From Ursus arctos (Eukaryota > Chordata > Mammalia > Carnivora > Ursidae): 64,000 nt of DNA. Below are positions 58,646 through 64,000 of this stretch, one piece after another. The notes under the pieces are model-generated. The model saw nothing but the letters and a program-made list of their open reading frames with translations, had not been told where the DNA came from and did no database searches. Position numbers and translations under genes: made by a program. The stretch lies in NCBI RefSeq assembly GCF_023065955.2, contig NW_026623008.1:25757001-25821000 (forward strand), read 5' to 3'. How positions within the stretch are numbered: the first letter of the stretch is position 1; every line of letters starts with the position of its first letter.

Positions 58646-58790
58646 GGTTTGGTGTCTCCCTCCACGGGAGAGTAAACTTCAAAAAGGCAGACACCTGGTC
58701 CATCTTCTTCCCTGCTGTGTCCCCCACACCTAGAGCAGTGCCTGGAACAGGAGAGGTACTCAGCAGTTAGCAGTCGAAAGAAGAAGTAGA
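58646..58790 (+). repeat. L2 3' tail fragment
   Basis: 'gagagtaaacttcaaaaagg', 'cctgctgtgtcccccacacc', 'agagcagtgcctggaacagg'. Confidence 0.65.
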
Positions 58791-59339
58791 TGAGTGTTCC
58801 TTAGCCCACACCTTGGCCACAGAGGCCCAGACCCGCCTGGGGTAGCCTCAACACTCAGTACGACTCTGCTTCCAGGATCTCAAACTCTGAGCCACCTCAG
58901 AGTGCCCATCACCCCAGATTGGATCTCAAGCTCTTCTGCCACCCCATCCTCTGTCCACCTGCCCTGCTGGGCTCTCCTGCCTGCTCCCCGTTTGAGAGCC
59001 AGGACCCTGAGGTCAGACAGGCTGATTGTTGGACCTCGGTAAGGTTTGGTCCCTTTTCCCCAACAAAATGGGAAAGTAATAACGCCCATCTCAAAGGTTC
59101 TTACCCGGATTAACTAGGGAGCTAAAATACACCAGATGTGTAGACTACTCAATAGTGTTTATCATCATTAATGCCAAGTTAATAATACATCATTAATACT
59201 AAGTTAAGAGGCTTTTATAAAAGTCCAGAGAAAACTTCTAACCCATTCACCCTCCCCCAAGCCTTACAAGGATCCCTGAGGAAAATGTTTCAAAATGTAG
59301 GTTTACACGGAACTCAGCTTTTAAAACAATAGGCTAATC
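58791..59339. other. Intergenic; antisense MIR scrap at 59040-59175
   Basis: 'caacaaaatgggaaagtaat' and 'cctcaatagtgtttatcatc'-like sequence suggest a diverged antisense MIR. The rest is unrecognised. Confidence 0.4.
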
Positions 59340-59815
59340 CCCACCCACTTTGCATTGCATTCATGACTCCAAAGCTTTACCTCTCCCTGGCCCCACTGCC
59401 TTTGTATATGCCTTTGTAGCTTTTCTCACTAAAGAGAGGGAGTCTACTTCCCCATCCCTTGAATCTGGGCTGGCCTCGTGATCTGCTTTGACCAACAAAA
59501 TGCAACAGAACTGACAGTGTGCCAGCATTGAGCCTGGGCCCCCAGGGGCCTTGCATGTTTGCCTCTGCTCTTTTGCATCTCTGCCACAGCCAAGACACAG
59601 CCAAGACACGCTAGCCCGGAAGAATGAGACACGTGGAACAGAGCTGAGCCACGGCCGTCATCCCAGCCGAGGCGGCAACCCCTAGACATGTGAAAGAGCC
59701 CATATGCAAGATCAGCAGAGCTGCCTAGCCCACCCCAGTGTACCCCGACCTGTGAGCCAGGCATCCTTCTTGTTGTATACCACTGAGGTGTTATTACACA
59801 GAAAAAGCTGACTCA
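59340..59815 (+). mobile_element. MLT1-type MaLR LTR
   Basis: 'ccttgaatctgggctggcct', 'cgtgatctgctttgaccaac', 'gccagcattgagcctgggcc', 'ccactgaggtgttattacac'. Order fits an older MLT1 subfamily. Confidence 0.7.
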
Positions 59816-60229
59816 TACATGACCCAACCAGGTAGTAGATTATGGTCTGGCCTTTCGACCAACCAACGGCTGGCCAGCTTCTGCTCATGCAAGTCCATCA
59901 AGGGGATTCCGATCACCTTCAGAGGCAGCCTATTCCCAAAAATCTAATCATATTTTGAGCTAAAATCTCTCTCCATGTACTTAACTTTTGGGCCAAACTC
60001 CTAGATCCACACAAAAGTAGCCCAATCTCTCTCTCCTGGACCCATCTGGCGCTTCCAAGCCAGCACGTCCAAAATCAGAAGCCTCTCTTTTCTGTTTTGC
60101 ACAGGGCAAGACTCTCTCGGGTCTCTGAAGTCTTGCTCTTCCTCGGCCCCTGCCGTGAAAGCGTGGCAGAGTCGAGGCTCTCAGCTCTCTCCAGCGTGGG
60201 TGATGAGGGAATAGAAGGCTGGCTGAAGA
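59816..60229. other. Intergenic, nothing recognised
   Basis: No gene. May include the outermost part of the following LTR. Confidence 0.35.
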
Positions 60230-60760
60230 CAAAGCAGAAGCTGACACCCTGCACCCCCCCCCCCCCACGTATGCAACATTCCTCAGCACTCCTGGCTGCC
60301 CTAAAACTAAGGAAAGGACCTGCAGCTCATTGATAGGGACACAGTGATCGTGTAAACAGCCTTGGCTTGACAGTAGCGGGGTCTCCAAAATCCTGTGAGT
60401 CTTCTTTGACATATGAAGGTACCTGCAGCTCATTGATAGGGACACAGCGATAGTGTGGACAGCCTTGGCTTGACGATGGTGGGGCCTCCAGTGTCCTGTG
60501 AGTCTTCTTTGACATATGAAAGTGCTTTCTCAGCCTCCCTTTTCCCTCACCTCCCCCAACCCCATGGTATATAATCAGCCACCTCTCACAACCCGGGGCA
60601 GCAGCTCTTTCTGCCCACGGGTCCTGTCCCCGTGCTTTAATAAACCACCAATTTTGCACCAAAGACGCCTCAAGAATTCTTTCTTGGTCGTCGGCTCCGG
60701 ACTCCACCCCACTGAACCTCACTTATATTCCCCAACCTCATCATCACGGGGACCGGGAGT
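60230..60760 (+). mobile_element. Probable solo LTR of a class I (gamma-type) endogenous retrovirus
   Basis: The layout is that of a gammaretrovirus-like LTR: U3 with two direct repeats of 103 bp (60318-60420, 60421-60523), tatataa at 60568-60574, aataaa at 60639-60644, and a U5 beginning 'accaaagacgcctcaagaat', 'tctttcttggtcgtcggctc'. No gag, pol or env is present in the flanks. A C13 run lies at 60254-60266. Ends are approximate; I could not fix the TG...CA termini or a target-site duplication. Confidence 0.65.
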
Positions 60761-60929
60761 CTCACCCCACCATCCCGCCCTCCACACCACCTACCACGCT
60801 CGGTCCTTCCATCTTCATCAAACAGTGCCACCCCGCATCTACTTGGGGCCAGCAGCTGTGCTAAGGATGACCAGATAAAAGGCACAATCCCTACGCTCGG
60901 GGAGTCCATCTAGTGAAGGGGCTCGTATT
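60761..60929. other. Spacer, nothing recognised
   Basis: No feature identified. Confidence 0.4.
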
Positions 60930-61135
60930 TCTCACACGGGGTCTGATGATGATACTACGATGATGAAACTACCCTAAGTAGTTTCGATCTGTATGTCTCA
61001 AAGCCTGGCAATGACTGTACTGAGATTTATCATGAGCCTTTTTACAGCTGAGGGAACTGAGGCTCAGGAAGCGACCTGCCCGAGCCATAGCTCCTCGGTG
61101 GCAACATCTGGCTGTTGGTCCCAAGACCCAGGCCC
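60930..61135 (+). repeat. MIR SINE
   Basis: 'tttttacagctgagggaact', 'gaggctcaggaagcgacctg', 'cccgagccatagctcctcgg'. Confidence 0.65.
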
Positions 61136-61600
61136 TTCCTGTGGTGCCAAACTGCCTTCCAGGCCGTCATCATGTCCCACTCCTACGCAACACTTCAGTG
61201 ACTCCCACAACTAACAGAGTAAAAGCCAGTCCTTCAGCATGGACTCTGGGGCCTTGCCTGTTGCTGTACTCAGACCAGGCCTGCATGCTCCAGACTCGCC
61301 GGTCTCCCCTGGCTCGTGCTGTTTCCTTAGTCTGGAACGTTCTCCCTCGCATCCTGACCTAACCATTCCTCAAGACCCAGGCCAGGTGCTCCAGTCCAGG
61401 AGGTCTCCTCAGCTAGCAAGACTCTCTGTTTGCCTGCAGACGGTGTCAGGTCCTCTGTGCTGGCACAGGTCAGTCTCCCTCCACAGACTTAGGGGTCCTG
61501 GGAGACAGAGATGGCATGTGACCCCATCTGAATTCCCCTGCTGCATCATCTCACATAGGGTCTGTACTCAGGAGCTGCGGAACTAGACCAAATTGGATTA
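61136..61600 (+). repeat. L2 3' portion
   Basis: 'tgactcccacaactaacaga', 'tttccttagtctggaacgtt', 'ctccctcgcatcctgaccta', 'aacggtgtcaggtcctct'-like order. Confidence 0.65.
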
Positions 61601-63239
61601 GATTGCTGGAAATAGGAAAGTGAGCTCAATCGTGGGTCAGAAATGGGTTGTATGGACTCATTTGACCAATATTTATTGAGCACCTACTATGTGCTCAGCC
61701 AAGATTCCTGGTTGTCAGTAGTAGTAACAATTCTGGCGAACATATGTAGGAAAAATTATTGGGGGAATGTACAGTAGTAATAGGAAGACTGAAAACTGAG
61801 GCTCAGAGAACCACTGAGAACCCAGAAAAGCTCAACAGCAGGAGCTTCCGCTGAGATGACACGGTGGGCAGAAAATCCACACAGAATCCTGCCACAAGTG
61901 CCCGTCCCTTCTGCCTGCAGGCTCGGCCTCTCTGAATGAACCCACTGCTGTCCCTTGTCTTTGGGTCATTCTCTCTGGATTCAGTCCTGAGCCTAGATCA
62001 CGCACCCCCACCCGAGCTGCCAGAAAGGGAGAGGAGGACATATCTTGCAAAGGGAGGCCTCTCTGCTTCCCTCCAAGATTCATATGTGATTCTCTCACAA
62101 CAAAGAGGGGGCCTGGGGTGCCAGATAGCCAAAACATATGACAAGTATCAACAATACACCTTTGCCTCAAGGAGCTTACATTTGGGGAGTAGAGGTGAGG
62201 AGGACCTTAGAGACCATCTGTGCCAACATTTGTGTGCTCAGTGGGACACTGTGAGGACAGGAGTGTGAGAAAGGCCAAGTGAGAGACCCTGGCTACCTTG
62301 GGTTTCTTTGTTTCAGGACTTCTCAGAGCCTTTAATATGTCATTGTGCACTGTGAAAGTCCCGGAGCAGAAGAGCTCACCAGCTTTTCCCTCATTTGACC
62401 ATGCAACCCTTTTCTTGGAGAATGTTCTGTAGGAGTGGTGTTCAACAGACAGGAAAACCCCAATCTAACTCAACCTTCATTTTCCGACAGGGAAACTGAG
62501 GGACTTTCCTGGCCTCACTGGGTCCCTGGCCTCCTGACTGTCGGCCCAGGACTCAGGGAAAGGACCCAGTCCCGGGAAGAGGAGGCAAAGGTGGAGGCAG
62601 GGACCTGGGCCAACGGAACTGCTCAGGCCCTTGCCTGCCTGGTGCTGCCTTCCCTGCTCTGTCTGCTGACATGAGCTCACCCTCCAGGTGCAGCTGAACA
62701 ATGCACACCCTCTAGGGCTGCAGGACCCACTTCCACCTCCAGGAAAACCCTTTTGGGAAGAGGGGGAGAAGAGTCCCGGGCAGCACTAGGCAACCCGGGC
62801 CCAGCTCCCAGCTGCGTCAGCACCAGATGGAAGGGGACCCAGCAATCAGCAGCCACTCAGGGCCTGCCTGAGAAGCAGGTGTGCTGGATTCCAGCTGGGG
62901 GACCTTGGCCATGGGACCTTGGGAAAGGTTTGCCAATTCTCTGAGCCTCGGTTTCTCCAGCTGGGGAAAAAAAAAGAAAGGATCAGTTGAGACATTACAA
63001 ATGATTCAGTAAAGTGTGAAGCATTCTTCCTCAGATATGAAGAGTTATTCTTATATTGGAGATCAGATATGAAATAAACCTTCCCCTTTTTCCTAATGAG
63101 ACACCCTGAAAAACTTCTCGGGTAAGTCGTGGCAACCCTGGGCGGGGGGACTTCTGCAAAAGGAGGTGTCTCCTATTCAGTTATGTTGGCAGGGCCACAA
63201 CCTGCCTAGAAACACAGACAGGACAGCATGAACACTGAA
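61601..63239. other. Intergenic, mostly unrecognised, with MIR/L2 scraps
   Basis: 'caatatttattgagcaccta' (61671) is a MIR/L2-type start. 'tccgacagggaaactgaggg' (62484) and 'tctgagcctcggtttctcca' (62940) are MIR scraps. No gene is recognised. Confidence 0.45.
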
Positions 63240-63298
63240 GTACTCCTTCCAGAAATATTTCCCGAGTGCCACTGATGTGCCAGGACCAGTGCTCACAG

Positions 63299-63340
<42 letters not shown>

Positions 63341-63690
63341 CTCGTGCTGGCTTGTACCCTTATCTCCACGTTCTCGCTCTGACAGTCAGTCCAGGCTGCC
63401 GGGAATACACTTTCCCGTCTTCACCTGGCGAATTCCTTCCTATTCATCCTTCAAAACTCAGATGCGGAACAGGTGCAATCTCCTCAGGTCTTCCTGCCTC
63501 CTCTGCCTCCAGACCACGTGGACGGCCTCTTCTGTGCCCCACCTGTGCAGATCCTCACGACTGACCCTCCTACCCTCGAGTGATCTTACCTGTTTGTACA
63601 CCTGCCGCCCCCAGGAGATTGTGAACGGCTTGAGGGCTGTGAGGCTGCACACCTCGCCCGGCGCATACAGGCTGAGTGAACGAATACATA
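63240..63690 (+). repeat. L2-type 3' portion
   Basis: 'tattcatccttcaaaactca', 'tcctcaggtcttcctgcctc', 'caggagattgtgaacggctt', 'aggctgagtgaacgaataca'. Confidence 0.6.
63300..63338. repeat. (CA)n microsatellite
   Basis: About 19 pure ac units. Confidence 0.97.
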
Positions 63691-63904
63691 TTGTGACCCA
63701 GCCTTCGGCTCTTTCTGTTGTGGGAACCCTGGGTTCCTCGGGCCAATCCTTGAAGCAAGAGTCTGTGTGCCCAAGGAAAATACACATAGTGTCCAAGTGC
63801 TGGAGCTTTTGTAAGAAATACAGAGGACACGCACACCCCACAGATGTTCACCCGAACCCATCGGACATGTTTATCCCCAGGCTCCTTCCCGCCACACTGG
63901 TACA
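63691..63904. other. Intergenic, nothing recognised
   Basis: No feature identified. Confidence 0.4.
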
Positions 63905-64000
63905 GCAAGGTGGTAGGCAGAATGATGTCCGCCCCACCCACGTGTCCACATGCTAATCTCCAGAACCCGTAGATTAAAGGTGCATTAAAGTTACAGATGG
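63905..64000 (+). mobile_element. Start of an MLT1-type LTR, cut by the window end
   Basis: 'ggtggtaggcagaatgatgt', 'ccacatgctaatctccagaa' and 'cccgtagattaaaggtgcat' match the beginning of a MaLR LTR. It continues beyond the window. Confidence 0.6.

Overview
This is a mammalian nuclear window with two intact protein-coding genes, both gap-junction connexins on the + strand, set in repeat-rich DNA. Dispersed tRNA-Lys-type Can-SINEs (gcgcctgggtggctcagtcg starts, (CT)n stretch, taaataaaatc tails) mark a carnivore. The SINE subtypes and the L1 3' end sequences fit an arctoid caniform (bear or pinniped lineage), but I cannot name the species.

Layout. 1-12.5 kb: intergenic, made of L2, MIR, L1 and Can-SINE pieces. 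12.6-18.15 kb: GJB3 (connexin 31), with a CpG island and a probable non-coding first exon near 13.0-13.5 kb, an intron of about 3 kb, and one coding exon (CDS 16584-17396). 24.5-27.4 kb: GJA4 (connexin 37), with a TATA-containing CpG promoter, a short non-coding exon 1, a 1.15 kb intron and one coding exon (CDS 25882-26883). Both genes have the usual connexin plan of an untranslated first exon plus an uninterrupted coding exon. Order and orientation match the mammalian GJB5-GJB4-GJB3-GJA4 cluster. GJB4 is not in the window; it should lie to the left. 27.4-64 kb: no recognisable functional gene. This part holds MLT1 LTRs, a 2.9 kb antisense L1, a mosaic of old L1 pieces with younger insertions (40-50.4 kb), a 5'-truncated PSMC2 processed pseudogene inside a MIR, a nested pair of young L1 fragments, and a probable solo class I ERV LTR.

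Connexins oligomerise into hemichannels that dock between cells. Cx31 is mainly epidermal, cochlear and placental; Cx37 is endothelial and oocyte. They share a locus and ancestry rather than a pathway. I see no sign of a previously undescribed multi-gene system. The most notable observations are an exact 139-bp tandem duplication in the GJB3 promoter/first-exon island that doubles a possible splice donor and a G-quadruplex motif, an unidentified 1.1 kb retrocopy with target-site duplication inside an L1, and several nested insertions that can be ordered in time.
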